A stretch of 64,000 bases of DNA from positions 29,745,107 to 29,809,106 of the forward strand of contig OY754972.1 of NCBI GenBank assembly GCA_963576475.1, read 5' to 3'. Under the pieces are notes generated by a model. That model was not told the DNA's origin. It did no database searches and worked only from the letters and a program-made list of their open reading frames with translations. The stretch is from Molanna angustata (Eukaryota; Arthropoda; Insecta; Trichoptera; Molannidae). Positions 1 through 10,884 of the stretch are shown here, piece by piece. The stretch's first letter is position 1; each line of letters begins with the position of its first letter. A program made the position numbers and the translations under genes.

Positions 1-218
1 TTATATTTAAAAAAATAGGGTTTTATTTAAACTTATTTTCAAAAAAAATATAGGTAGGTACCAACCTATACAAAAAAATACTTCAAAAAATTCTCTCAAT
101 AGAATAAAGATGTAAAAGTAAAATTAACTTTGATATTTGAACTATTTTGATAGTTCCGGGGAAAAGGATTTATAAAATTTACTATTAATAATAGACAATT
201 AATAATAACTTTTTTAAT

Positions 219-421
219 GCTTCTCTGCTATCTATCAGGTACTATGTCAAATATTTATTTAACACGCATCCAATGAATAACAATTATTAATCATTAGCAA
301 TATTAATCGTCTCACAGATCCAGTCTGATAACACAAATAAAAACTGTGTCTCACCGGCAATCGAACCCGAGACCTTTGACTTAAGAGTCAGATATCAAAC
401 CAACTGAGCCAAGAAAGCCGA
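219..421 (-). repeat. tRNA-derived SINE, family A copy 1
   Basis: Read on the minus strand, the 5' end is tRNA-like: an A box (TGGCTCAGTTGG) and a B box (GGTTCGATTGCC) at about 353-410. The body after it (ACACAGTTTTTATTTGTG, then TGGATCTGTGAGACGAT) recurs in six other places in the window. The 3' end runs to the GCTTCTC word near 219. It is a pol III-type retroposon, not a functional tRNA gene, because no acceptor-stem pairing is seen around the head. Confidence 0.8.
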
Positions 422-425
422 CAAA

Positions 426-1387
426 CGCACATTAAATAACGCACATATTTCGATTTTTCCCTAAAAACGGGTAAATCAACAAATTAAAAAAATACTGATT
501 GGCACATACGACCACTACCTACATATCATCGAATTAGTTCTCTTTTTTATTACATTTTTGAAAGATGAAAGTATCTTTGTTTTAATTCATTATTTGTTTC
601 TTGATCCTCCTCAGATTATTTCGTAATTAAAATTGAAATGATCTCATATTGTCAGATTGAATAAAAAATAAAATTACTTGAGTAGGTACCAAGAGATATG
701 TAACTAAAAATTACTTACTCAAATATGAGATGGTGCATGAATATAAAATAAGCCGTGAATGTACCTAAATAGAAACAGTTAAGAGATATTTATTTCGTAT
801 TTAAAACTACATAATAAAAGCCTTGAAATAAATTGTATTTGAGCTGTCAATATAATTGAAAAAACCTACATGATAAAATAAATGTGTGATAGAGAAGTGA
901 TGAATGTATTACAGGACAAGAAAATTTGGCATTCAACTTTGTTTGTCAACCCTAAAAGGACGCTGAGATATAGTATGCATAAATACGTGTTTATTGTCGA
1001 AACGACATTTTACGAAATAATTTCTCTTTTTTTACAAATTATGTATCTTTAGGTATTTACATACCTAATAATAATAGCTTGAAAGGTTTGGCCTCTTTTT
1101 GAAAAACTAATTTTATCCAAAACATAATTTAGCAGGCAGGCAGAATATAAATAATATTCTTCCTTTTTTTGTTTTAGATTTTTATAAAACATAATAATTA
1201 TTTGTCCTGCTTTAGATTAGTGATTAGCAAAGTGTATTCATTTTATCCCTAATAAGTATCAATAATGGATTAAATCATTAGTTGGTATCAATTTAATTAA
1301 TTAAAAATGTATCGAAAATAGCATCAATTGTGTTTTTTTAATGTAAGAACCCGTGAACAAATCAGGAATATAGTGTTTCAATAATTA
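426..1387. other. AT-rich stretch without recognisable gene
   Basis: No coding frame, repeat family or RNA gene was recognised here. The sequence is A+T rich with short homopolymers and a few GTAGGTACC words. Confidence 0.5.
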
Positions 1388-1990
1388 ACTAGTTGCATGT
1401 AACACATGAGATCCAGCTGTCGATAGTGATAGTATGTATAGTTGAAGAATAAGTACCAAACTACAAACCCATAAATTAAATTATTGAAAATTTTAACACA
1501 TGTTGGTATATAGGTATGTCAAGATAGGACAGTATAGAGGTCAGTCCTGTTTTCCTACCCGGAATATGAAAACAGCATGATGGTTCTGTATGTATGTTTG
1601 GAGATTAAGTATCACACTATTACGTCTTCTTACACATTGTGTATAGGCGACTGCCATACAAATTGTATGAAGCGATGTCGTGACTAAATTTTTTTTGTAT
1701 TTTTTTGGAAAATTTGGGATTTACTTCTACAATATTAATATTCTTTATAGAAAATTAAATTATCTAGTTGGGGTGTTTCGGCTTTTTTCGATATTTTTAA
1801 AAAAATTGGAAATATGGGCAGTTAAACTCATAAATTTATCACAAAAAAAAATTTTTTCTTAATAAAAAATGTTTGAGAAACCCACAGAAATATAAATTTG
1901 GATTTATGGGTTTATAGTTTGGTTCTTATTCTTCAACCATACATACTATGGCTATCGACAGTTGGATCTCATGTGTTACATGCAACTAGT
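1388..1990 (+). mobile_element. Family D non-autonomous element, fold-back derivative (copy D1)
   Basis: The left end ACTAGTTGCATGTAACACAT and the right end (its reverse complement, finishing at 1990) form inverted termini of roughly 100 bp. The terminal block includes an ATCCAACTGTCGAT-like word and a stretch resembling ACCAAACTATAAACCC. The left 500 bp match the first half of copy D6 at 56398, up to the TTTGAGAAACCC word; the element then switches to an inverted copy of its own 5' terminus instead of carrying the normal second half. It has no coding capacity; short open frames inside are chance. It is probably a MITE-like derivative of a DNA transposon of unknown superfamily. Confidence 0.75.
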
Positions 1991-4304
1991 AGTAGCAAAA
2001 TAGAGGAGAGCGTCAGAGGACAGGGACGGCTGGAGAAAGATTCTGGAAGAAGCCAGGGCCCACACAGGGCTGTAGCGCCAATAATGATGCATTTCTAAAG
2101 TACCAAGGTATTTTTTAATTCAAATTTATGTAGTCTTCTGAGCTCCGTCACATTGTAACTACATTACACATATCTTTATCTACTGATAGTTCAGGCCCTG
2201 TTAAATAAACTACGAATATGTGTACTTGTGCAAATATTTACAGAGACAGTCTAATTTATGTGTTCCCATACGCTATATAACTACAATGAATCTCGGATCA
2301 ATTAGTTAATGCAAAAATAAACTAGTGCTTATGTTCCTTCAAATGCCAGACTTGTTTGTACATAATATATTAATTACCTACCTACAATTTAATCCCGTAC
2401 ACCTAAGGTGTAAATTTTAATTTATAATATGTAGATACAGTTCGTCATGATATGAGCCATGCATAACATATATTCTTGCAAACTAGTATGGATATAGACA
2501 ACACAAAATGAAAGGCCGACACAAAGATTAGTTTCACTCATCGCTACAACCACAGCATATTATTATATTTAGGTGGCTGTGATGCTATTATAAGTTATAG
2601 GTACAATAAAATTGTACTCACGTGCATACATAAACAAGGAAAAGCTGCACGCAATAAACACATTAGCTTTGTATAATACAAATTTGACTATTGTATTGTT
2701 ATTTGGTTTTCGATCAATAAACAGAAAATGATAAAATAATTTGAATATCTTGTGATGAGACATAAATATTTGATTAAAATAAAAGCATTTTGAAAGGATT
2801 AACCAGATCTACCTACAGTAACAAAACAATAAATTATTTGAAGCATTGAAATAATTTCACTTTCGAGTAAATGTATTTATGTTATAAAATACCTATGAAA
2901 GAATGCTTCGTCGTTTAAATGGCTCAGATTTCCTAATTAAAATTTTCCGAGTATCAATCAAAATTACAATAGAGTTTATTCGTTATAATGAAGTAAACAA
3001 GTAGAAAATTATATTTTAAAGTTCAACCGCGATTTCTCAATACAAGCTCAGCATAAAATATTTCGCAAAGTTGTAGCATATCTGGCAAATAAACCACTTC
3101 CAATAGCGAAGTGATTATGGTTAACAAGCACCTCTCCAGCGATCAATCTAAGATACTAACAATAATTGAAATTATAAATTATACAGCAACATTTAATGGT
3201 TCAGGATCATTCAAAGGGGTTGAGATAATTTTTTTTTCTCTTATAAACTTTTTAGTTGGTACCTACAACTTATCAAAAATAGAATACGCTCCTTAAGGTA
3301 CTTTATCGTGTTATTACTTATCTTGTTCATCCACAGCTCAATAATGTGAGGTTTAGTTAAATGAGGTTTAGTCCACTGTGCATAAATTAATTTTATTAGG
3401 TTCAGTTGGTAAGTTGAAAACCATGGGATATAAAAAGCGGAATATGCCTGCTTCAGAAAATGTGAGCCGGCGACATTATGCCCGTCGCTGGTAGTCGATG
3501 GGTACGGAAATCCCAAAGAATAGATGATTGAGATTATGCTATAAGAGACCTTCATCCAGCAGTCGAGAGATGGCTGATAGAAGAATATTGTACTTGGCGT
3601 CAGCCACAATATCAATTACATTATGGATAAATCTAAGAAACCATCTAATCTGTTGTTGATTTCTTCCCTCAATAAGCGTTTTGGTTTTCAAGTCCAACAT
3701 GCAATAATCAATATCTTGCCGGTAGAACCAAGTATCCCAAGTCTAAATACATATGAAGTTAATATGAAATATTGATATTATTAATAATAATAGTAATAAT
3801 AGTATCGTATCATCTGCATGACGCGCATTCTGAGTGGATAGTGAAGTTAAAGGAAATAGCCATGTGCGAATCTTAATTTGTCTGTTATTTGAAGCTGAAA
3901 TGCATACTAACATAACCATCAATCCACTTGAGAAAACGTTCGCTCTTTAATGAATAATTATGTTTAGTTCATGCCATAATAATATAATTCATTATTAAAT
4001 ACCTACATCTTCTTTAATTTATAACATGAATGTTTTCGTTTATTTAAGAAATAACATACTTGCATATACCATATATTTATGCACTGAGATTTTTTATTTA
4101 TTTACGAACCCTAACTCCCTTATTAAGTACGTATGTATGTAGTTATGTTTATTCTCGATTTTTCAAACCGAATTAGTTTTTTCTTAATTAGTATTTTATT
4201 CGTTTTTCTACTAATATAAATGCACCAACACACAAAAAAAGCTTTAAACTTTCATTACAAAATATAATGTTATCTTAAGATTTCGTAAACTCTCATTTTT
4301 CATT
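1991..4304. other. Unassigned AT-rich DNA
   Basis: Mostly featureless. A diverged fragment of the AGCGCC-hairpin family (TTTAATGGTTCAGGATCATT) sits at about 3190-3222. A 124-codon minus-strand open frame at 3241-3615 has no recognisable domain and is not called. The plus strand near 3450-3610 is slightly richer in G+C and could be worn retroelement sequence, but this cannot be shown. Confidence 0.4.
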
Positions 4305-4486
4305 GTTGTCATGGCAACTGTCATTGTTGCCATAGCAACTGTCATAATTTACATAGCAATTTACATTGTTGCCATAGCAACTATCAATGTTGTCATAGCA
4401 ATAATCATTGTTGCCATAGCAACTGTCATAGTTTCCATACCAATTTACATTGTTGCCATAGCAACTGTCATTCTTGCCCTAGGCAA
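4305..4486. repeat. 21-bp tandem array of X-box-like palindromes
   Basis: Nine units start at 4305, 4326, 4347, 4368, 4389, 4410, 4431, 4452 and 4473, exactly 21 bp apart. Four alternate units (4326, 4368, 4410, 4452) carry the identical palindrome GTTGCCATAGCAAC. This matches the RFX-factor X-box consensus GTNRCC-N(0-3)-RGYAAC. The units between are weaker (for example GTTGTCATGGCAAC, GTTGTCATAGCAAT), giving a 42-bp higher-order rhythm. The array lies about 100 bp upstream of the LINE ORF1 frame, so it may be a promoter or 5' UTR repeat of that element; this role is inferred. The 62-codon open frame across it is a by-product of the period being a multiple of three. Confidence 0.85.
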
Positions 4487-4589
4487 AATCATAAGATAAT
4501 ATGATGATGATCTGTTTATGAATGCGTTAACATACCTGGAGTTACATAAAATAGTCATTGAGCAGACTTTGAGTTGAGATATAATTGCA

Positions 4590-5135
4590 ATGAAAATAAA
4601 TGAACATATTGGGAGAGTCAAAGAAAATGATTTTATCTGAATAAAGTTAGCTAGATCTAGGCGAAAAATGATTCTTATACATGGAGTTAAAGAGGTTGCC
4701 GGCGAAGACACTAAACTGACAGCGCACAATTTTATCACACAAAAGGTACGTCTTTCAAACTTACCAATTGGATCAATTTCTTTCTGCTTTCGCCTGGGAG
4801 CAATGAGAACAAACAAACCACGTCCTATTCTTGTCAAATTAAGCACCACTGATATTAAAAACACAATATTCAGCAATAAAAAGACGCTGAAAGGAACAAA
4901 CACTATTATCACAGAATCGTTGACCAGAGAACGTCAGAAAGTATTCATTGAAGCCCGTATTCGAGTCACTTCATCGAACGCCTGGACTAAGAATGGTAAA
5001 ATTGTCATTAAACAACCAGATGGTTCATTGAAAACGATCACTAAACTGCAAGAATTAGATGACATCACAACTCCGAAGGAACTGCCACAATCACAAGCGA
5101 AACGAAGTCTTCGGTCCAGAAATACTAAATTATAG
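4590..5135 (+). pseudogene. LINE ORF1 relic (RNA-binding ORF1p, C-terminal half)
   Basis: The open frame of 155 codons from 4668 reads like the RRM plus C-terminal domain of CR1/L1-type ORF1 proteins. These are nucleic-acid chaperones that coat the LINE RNA. Supporting blocks are HGVKEVAGEDT near the start, then FCFRLG, KPRPILVKLST, a KKTLKGT...ITESLTRERQ segment and NAWTKNGKI. The same frame continues upstream to an ATG at 4590, but contains a TGA at 4638, and another TGA at 4575 ends it further up. The usual N-terminal coiled coil is therefore broken or missing. It lies about 1 kb upstream of the intact ORF2 in the same orientation and probably belongs to the same element. Confidence 0.7.
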
Positions 5136-6142
5136 CTATATATTAGTAACATAATTCAGCTACACAGTTTAACGTTTTTCACTACATTTCTTAATTTAAT
5201 ATACTTGTTGTATTTAATATACTATACATGTTATCTATGTACTGTAAATGTCTACTATAAATGTAAACACGGATATTATGTGTAGGTATATATTTCTCCT
5301 ATATCTATAATTTTTTTTGAACTATTTTTATTGTTGCCATCTCGTACTCCGCTGGATTTTTGCCCGCCATGTTGCCATTAAACAAATTAATATTCTATTA
5401 TATGCACGGGCAGTAGTACCAGTTTTAACCAGTCGTAGCTATTTTTTTTCTGTCAGTTTATTTGTAATTTTATATTAAATCTATGATGTGTAATGCATAT
5501 TAAATAAGTATTCTTTATTAAACTTTATTCTATGTAGCTGCGGTATTAATGATAAAAAGATATATATTTTAAGTAATTGTATTTTAATTTAACTGAGCAA
5601 ATTAGTATTTATGTGTCTTATAAGTTGAGAATGTATAAAGTGAAGATGGTAAAAATATCTCGTCAATACCTTTTTAGTAACACTATGACATACCTATATA
5701 TTTTGATCTCTATTTTGTGATTATTGTTATATATGTACTGTAACTATAAAGCCTCAATATCCTTATAAATTAAACACTGATGATTGCAAACCTAAATTGA
5801 TGACCATACTCAACTTTTTACCCAGAGTTACCTATTATAGTTTGGACAAATATTCTGATCAATAATTACTGGTTCGTTTATCCTACTTGCTCTGTCAGAT
5901 AAGTACCTACCCACTGTATTATACTCGTGCATATTATATAAACATATACATAGGTATCTACCTACACTGTATTATACTTGTCTTTTATGTTTGATTGCAC
6001 TTCTAGGCTTGATTATTGCATTTCATGTTTATTTTTAAGATCTTTTTTTTTTTCTACAGTTTTTTCTTATTATTCTTTTAAGAATTTATTTTTAGGTAAT
6101 TTTCCTATTACATAATTTATTTTATATATTTTTTTTTTCCTT
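5136..6142 (+). other. Inter-ORF region of the LINE
   Basis: About 1 kb of AT-rich DNA lies between ORF1 and ORF2 and no coding frame was recognised. GTTGCCAT words recur at about 5333 and 5370, recalling the X-box array upstream. The length is larger than in most two-ORF LINEs, so either the element has a long spacer or an unrelated insertion sits here; no insertion boundary could be identified. Confidence 0.4.
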
Positions 6143-9100
6143 GTGCTTATATTATTTCACCTGTTTACACACACTATGTCAAATCAATACTCCTCAGATG
6201 ATTCCTTCCACTCGATCCCTGACCTCTTCAACCAGAGCTTCGCTCCGGATTCCTCGTCAAACTCCTTCATGAGTGCCGATAGTCTTGATAACAGCCCTTC
6301 TGAACAATTACATAACTTACTTATTTCCAACTTTTCAACGCCCAAGGACTTCCATGCCTGCCACATTAACGCACAGAGCATCCCTGCACATTACACCGAA
6401 CTCCTCGCATCCTTCTCTGATGTTCCGTTCCATGCTTTGCTGGTGAGTGAAACCTGGTTAAAACCATCCCTACCCTCCACTCTCTATCCTTTAAAAGGAT
6501 ATCAACTCATACGTAATGATAGAACGGGGAAGGGTGCAGGGGGCGTGGCCATATATCTTCGATCTGACCTTAAATTTAAAATAATGAACCAATCGTCTCA
6601 GCCCTACACTGGAAGTGCAGAATACATATTTCTTGAAATCGATTTGATCGGAGTCAAACTCTTACTCGGTGTTGTCTATTGTCCCCCTACAATTAATTAT
6701 TTCTTAGAACTTGAAACATTACTTGAAAACCTCTGCACTGAATATTCTCATTGTATTATAATGGGTGATTTTAATACGTGCATTTTGAAAAATGATAACA
6801 GAGCTCTGAAACTAATAAACATCCTCAAATCTGTTAATCTCAAAGCATTACACTCAAATCCTACGTTCCATACTCAATCTTCTTCTTCTTTGTTGGACCT
6901 TATTATAACTTCTGACGCCATCCCAGTAAAGAAACATGGACAGTTAGATGCACCGGGTTTTTCCCATCACGACCTCATATACATCTGCTCCTCTATCCTA
7001 TCCCCTAAGCCCCCAACAAAAATACTTAAACGACGGAACTTTAATAGGATTGACATGACTAAACTTCAGTCTGACGCAGCTAATATCAACTGGAATTTGA
7101 TAAATAACCATGACAACATTGACGCCAAAGTAGACTTATTCAATGATCTTCTTACTAAACTATTTGACCGTCATGCTCCAATGACTTCTATGAGAATGAA
7201 ACATAGTCCTGCACCTTGGTTGTCAACCGAAATCAGAAGCGTCATGACAAAAAGAGACAAGGCTTTCACTCGATTTAAGAGTCGACCGGATGAAAGCAAC
7301 TTTGAACGTTACCGACGGCTCCGAAATCGTTGCAACCAAATGTGTAGAAATGCAAAGAAAAAACATATTCATACCATACTTCAAGACTGTGAACCTTCTA
7401 GTTTATGGAAAAAAATTGGATCCCTCGGGATCGGAAAAACAAAGACAGATCAATCAGACATATGCCAGAGGTTTGACCTGAACGAACTTAACAATCACTT
7501 TGCCAAACCTCCCGCCAAATTAAATAGTTGGACTAAAGAAAACACCATCAAAGACATTCACAACACGCCTCTGATGAACCATCCCGAGTTCGCATTTTCG
7601 ACAGTAACAGATATTGAAGTTCAAAGTGCAATCAAATCCATTGATTGCAAATCTTGTGGTTATGACAATATAAGCATTGATATGATAAAATTGGTCCTTG
7701 CATCCACTCTTTCCCCTATAACTCATATAATAAATTTTTCTCTCACATCCGGTAATTTTCCCTCAACATGGAAAAAGGCATTTGTTACTCCTCTTCCAAA
7801 GATAGCTAATCCAACAACTGCAAAAGACTTTCGACCAATTTCAATCCTCCCTATTCTTTCAAAGGTAATTGAAAAAATTGTTCATAACCAACTCAACTCT
7901 TTTGTACTTTCAAATTCACTGCAACATCCGAAACAGTCTGGTTTTCGTGCCGGCCATAGTACAACCACTGTCTTAGTCAAAGTCACAGATGACATAAGGA
8001 AGGCAATGGATGAGTCCAAACTAACTTTACTTTCACTTCTGGACTTTAGCAGCGCCTTTAACTCTGTCGACTTTGACATACTACTAGCCCGCATGAAATT
8101 TCTTAATATCTCCTCATCCGTTGTCGACTGGTTCTCGAGCTATCTTCGTGGTCGTAAACAACGTTGCAGAATATCTTCCGAACAAATGTCCGACTGGATT
8201 AGTTTGGAAACCGGAGTTCCTCAAGGCGGTATTCTCTCTCCTCTACTCTTCTCAATATTCATCAATCCAATTGTGAGAGGCCTTCGGTGCTCCTATCATA
8301 TCTATGCTGATGATCTTCAACTTTACACAGATTTTTTAGCTAATGACATAAATAATGCCATACTAACTGTGAATTCTGATCTCGACTACATAAGCAAATG
8401 GGCCACTGAAAATGGTATTCTTCTTAACCCTATCAAATCTCACGCCATTATCATAGGGAGTACAAAACTTCTGGCTAAACTTACCTCAAACACTATTCCC
8501 CTTCCTGTACTCAATGGCACAGCAATACCCATATCCAAAACAGTGAAAAATCTAGGAGTTCTCTTCAATCAACATCTTTCCTGGACTGAACAAGTCAGTG
8601 AAGTCAGCAGAAAACTTTTCTATAGTATTCATTCCATCAAAAAACTTCAAAAATTTCTTCCTACCAACATCAAAATAAAGCTCGCACAAACTCTCCTTCT
8701 CCCCATTCTCGATTATGCAGATATTTGCTATTTGGATCTTACTCAGGAACTTCTAAACAAATTAGATCGATTACAAAACGTCTGCATACGTTTCATATAT
8801 AATCTTCGCAAATACGATCACATATCATTTTTTCGCAAGGAACTCAAATGGCTTCCTATCCGTCTGCGCCGAGATCAACACACTCTTTGTCTTCTGTTTA
8901 ACATTTTGAACAACCCTAATGCTCCATCATATCTTACCGAAAGATTTCAACCTCTGGCCTCTCATGGACTCCCGCTTCGATCTAGAGAAGAGAGAACCCT
9001 CGCCATCCCATCACATGCCACGGCTTTCTATTCATCATCATTTACTGTCCATGCTGCCCGGTTATGGAACAACTTGGCCCTTGACATTAGAACTGCACCA

Positions 9101-9157
9101 ACGTTAGGTACCTTCAAAACTAGATTAAAACGCGCGCTCATACTTTCCATTTCTTAA
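6143..9157 (+). CDS. LINE ORF2: AP-endonuclease / reverse transcriptase, CR1/Daphne-like
   Basis: An uninterrupted 1004-codon ORF. It encodes the retrotransposition enzyme that nicks genomic DNA and reverse-transcribes the LINE RNA at the nick. The apurinic-type endonuclease occupies roughly residues 70-280: HINAQSI near 75, SETWL near 102, MGDFNT near 208 and SHHDLIY near 274. The reverse transcriptase follows at about 480-760: FRPISILPILSKVIEK near 562, LLDFSSAFNSVDF near 632, GVPQGGILSPLLF near 690, and the catalytic YADDLQLY near 720. The C-terminus ends in the LWNNLALDIRTAPTLGTFK block seen in CR1, Daphne and Kiri-type LINEs. An internal ATG at 6176 (MSNQYSS) is a more natural start, because the first eleven residues are hydrophobic filler. 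All catalytic motifs look intact, so the copy is young or under recent selection. The clade is inferred from motif style. Confidence 0.93.
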   Translation: MLILFHLFTHTMSNQYSSDDSFHSIPDLFNQSFAPDSSSNSFMSADSLDNSPSEQLHNLLISNFSTPKDFHACHINAQSIPAHYTELLASFSDVPFHALLVSETWLKPSLPSTLYPLKGYQLIRNDRTGKGAGGVAIYLRSDLKFKIMNQSSQPYTGSAEYIFLEIDLIGVKLLLGVVYCPPTINYFLELETLLENLCTEYSHCIIMGDFNTCILKNDNRALKLINILKSVNLKALHSNPTFHTQSSSSLLDLIITSDAIPVKKHGQLDAPGFSHHDLIYICSSILSPKPPTKILKRRNFNRIDMTKLQSDAANINWNLINNHDNIDAKVDLFNDLLTKLFDRHAPMTSMRMKHSPAPWLSTEIRSVMTKRDKAFTRFKSRPDESNFERYRRLRNRCNQMCRNAKKKHIHTILQDCEPSSLWKKIGSLGIGKTKTDQSDICQRFDLNELNNHFAKPPAKLNSWTKENTIKDIHNTPLMNHPEFAFSTVTDIEVQSAIKSIDCKSCGYDNISIDMIKLVLASTLSPITHIINFSLTSGNFPSTWKKAFVTPLPKIANPTTAKDFRPISILPILSKVIEKIVHNQLNSFVLSNSLQHPKQSGFRAGHSTTTVLVKVTDDIRKAMDESKLTLLSLLDFSSAFNSVDFDILLARMKFLNISSSVVDWFSSYLRGRKQRCRISSEQMSDWISLETGVPQGGILSPLLFSIFINPIVRGLRCSYHIYADDLQLYTDFLANDINNAILTVNSDLDYISKWATENGILLNPIKSHAIIIGSTKLLAKLTSNTIPLPVLNGTAIPISKTVKNLGVLFNQHLSWTEQVSEVSRKLFYSIHSIKKLQKFLPTNIKIKLAQTLLLPILDYADICYLDLTQELLNKLDRLQNVCIRFIYNLRKYDHISFFRKELKWLPIRLRRDQHTLCLLFNILNNPNAPSYLTERFQPLASHGLPLRSREERTLAIPSHATAFYSSSFTVHAARLWNNLALDIRTAPTLGTFKTRLKRALILSIS

Positions 9158-9468
9158 CCTACATACTTCCCATTTATTTCCCTATTCTTGTAGTTAGTCA
9201 TATCTCCTCTCCTTTTTTTCCCTTCCCTCCCATAGTGTTGTAACAGGTCTTATCTATGATTTGTTTAATTTTCATTGATGTACATATTTATTTTCTTCTT
9301 ACTTTATTGTGTTTAAATGTAATATGTTTATGGTTTTATATATATTTTCTTTTTTGTACATGTACCATTTTGTCTCATAACTGTCACAGATGGTTGTCTG
9401 GAAGAAATTGCCAGTAGGCAATAAGTCCGCCATTTGTACTAGCTATTAAGTAATGTACAATAAAGTGT

Positions 9469-9500
<32 letters not shown>

Positions 9501-9505
9501 AATAA
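9158..9505 (+). repeat. LINE 3' UTR and (AAAT)n tail
   Basis: A non-coding stretch follows the ORF2 stop and ends with GGAAGAAATTGCC, then AGGCAATAAGTCCGCC, then ACAATAAAGTG and about seven AAAT repeats near 9473-9501. The GGAAGAAATTGCC block is shared with SINE family B and with a 3' fragment at about 53.5 kb, so it is probably the recognition end for the reverse transcriptase. Confidence 0.8.
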
Positions 9506-9639
9506 AGTATTGTCAAAAAACATGTAAATTAACCATTATCCTTTATGTACCTAATTAACCTTTTTTGGGTGAGGAAAACATAGACTCTTTTTGATTAGTT
9601 TTTTTTTCAGTAAATTTTTGATTACTTTGTACTAACCAC

Positions 9640-9790
9640 ATTATTTGCTAAAACTATGTAACCGGTTTCGGAACTAACCTTTCCCTCATCAGGCTAATTT
9701 TCAAACCACGAATGTGACGGTATGCTAATAGAAGACTACGGGGTTGAGGGTTGGAAGTAGATAATTAGAGGGGTGTCTTATGTGGAGGGG
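9640..9790 (-). repeat. Candidate Penelope-like terminal fragment with hammerhead-like core
   Basis: On the minus strand, CTGATGA (9692-9686) is followed by a short helix GGAA...TTCC with a 7-nt loop, then GAAAC (9669-9665). This is the arrangement of a hammerhead ribozyme core. An AAAATTA segment just before the core can pair with TAGTTTT after it, a possible stem I. Sequences of this CCTGATGA...CCGAAAC style are known from the termini of Penelope-like retroelements. No protein of that class was found next to it, so the assignment is tentative. Confidence 0.35.
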
Positions 9791-10884
9791 GTTTGATTGG
9801 CAGAAGGACTATAGAAGAAAATGAAAAAAATAGCGGAATGAAAGTTAATTTTAGCTGACATGATTTTTTTACCTGATTGAATTTCAAAATTATGATCATT
9901 TAAAATAAGATATTGCGATGATACACAGAAGTTATATTTTTTATACACCCATTATGCCCTATTGTGATCCGTTTCAGAGTACGAAAACGTCTGTAACCAA
10001 CGGGCGACCGTGGATAAAAGGATTTTATACGCGCTGTGACGTAATGAGTCCCGTATAAATGCAAGCAACTTTTTTGCATTTCTCATCTACTAAAATTCAG
10101 ACGAAAAAATTTAGACGAATCGGAATAGGATATTTTGTGTTCATAAACATAAATTAGTTTTTTTAATTTGATTATGTGAAGCCGACTCTGGCTATACAGT
10201 ACATTTCTACCAACGCGACGTATAAAATAATTTGACAATATAATATGCAAGTTAACGTAGATACCTATCTGAATACGAACACGTTTCATTTGCAATTTAA
10301 TTTAAAGGACACGTTCAGTCATCGATGATGACATGTGATTTGTCGATGGAAACACAAATACATAAATATGTAGGTATATCTAGATGATGATGTGTCCACT
10401 GTTCACCCGAATCAAGTGTCAATTATAATTTGCCCACTCAATAATATCAAATGAGTGTCCTCAAGCCTCACTCAAATTTCGCTCAACGTTGATGTGACCC
10501 AAACATACTACATAGGTACCTCCTCTCCTTGTCTGTAGATATTCTGCCTGTCTGTCTGTCGTGACAAGTAGAGGACAGGAAAAGTGGTGTCAACGCTTCA
10601 CTAAAATTTATTTACCCGCGTCAAATTATCAAGTTCTCACATAAATATTTTTCCTTGTCTCTGATAGGGTTGGTAAAGAATACCAATCTACTTACATAAT
10701 TTCCACCGCTAAAATCTAAAATTTCCAACGCTAAAATCAACTACCTATTGACGTATCAGACGCACATACAGTACTAAGAGGTAGAATATTACAATCGGTA
10801 TACTACGCTACGTGTAATACTGCTGATGGCGCATCGATCGCATAGGTAATACAAATGTCAGGTAATCTTCTTCTTCTTTTAAGT
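9791..10884. other. Unassigned DNA with a short repeat (family H) at 10760-10860
   Basis: No gene was recognised. The segment at about 10760-10860 (ACGCACATACAGTACTAAGA, later GCTGATGGCGCATCG) matches a second copy at about 55340-55435, so it is a dispersed repeat of unknown type. The rest is unassigned; 9800-10080 may continue the Penelope-like fragment. Confidence 0.45.

Noticed and set aside
3241..3615. 124-codon minus-strand open frame
   Set aside because: It has no recognisable domain, and its residue content (I, S, Y, L rich) is as expected from AT-rich DNA. It overlaps a repeat fragment at one end.
4311..4499. 62-codon repetitive open frame (VAIATVI repeats)
   Set aside because: It is open only because the 21-bp tandem unit is a multiple of three. 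The DNA-level palindromes explain it better than a protein.
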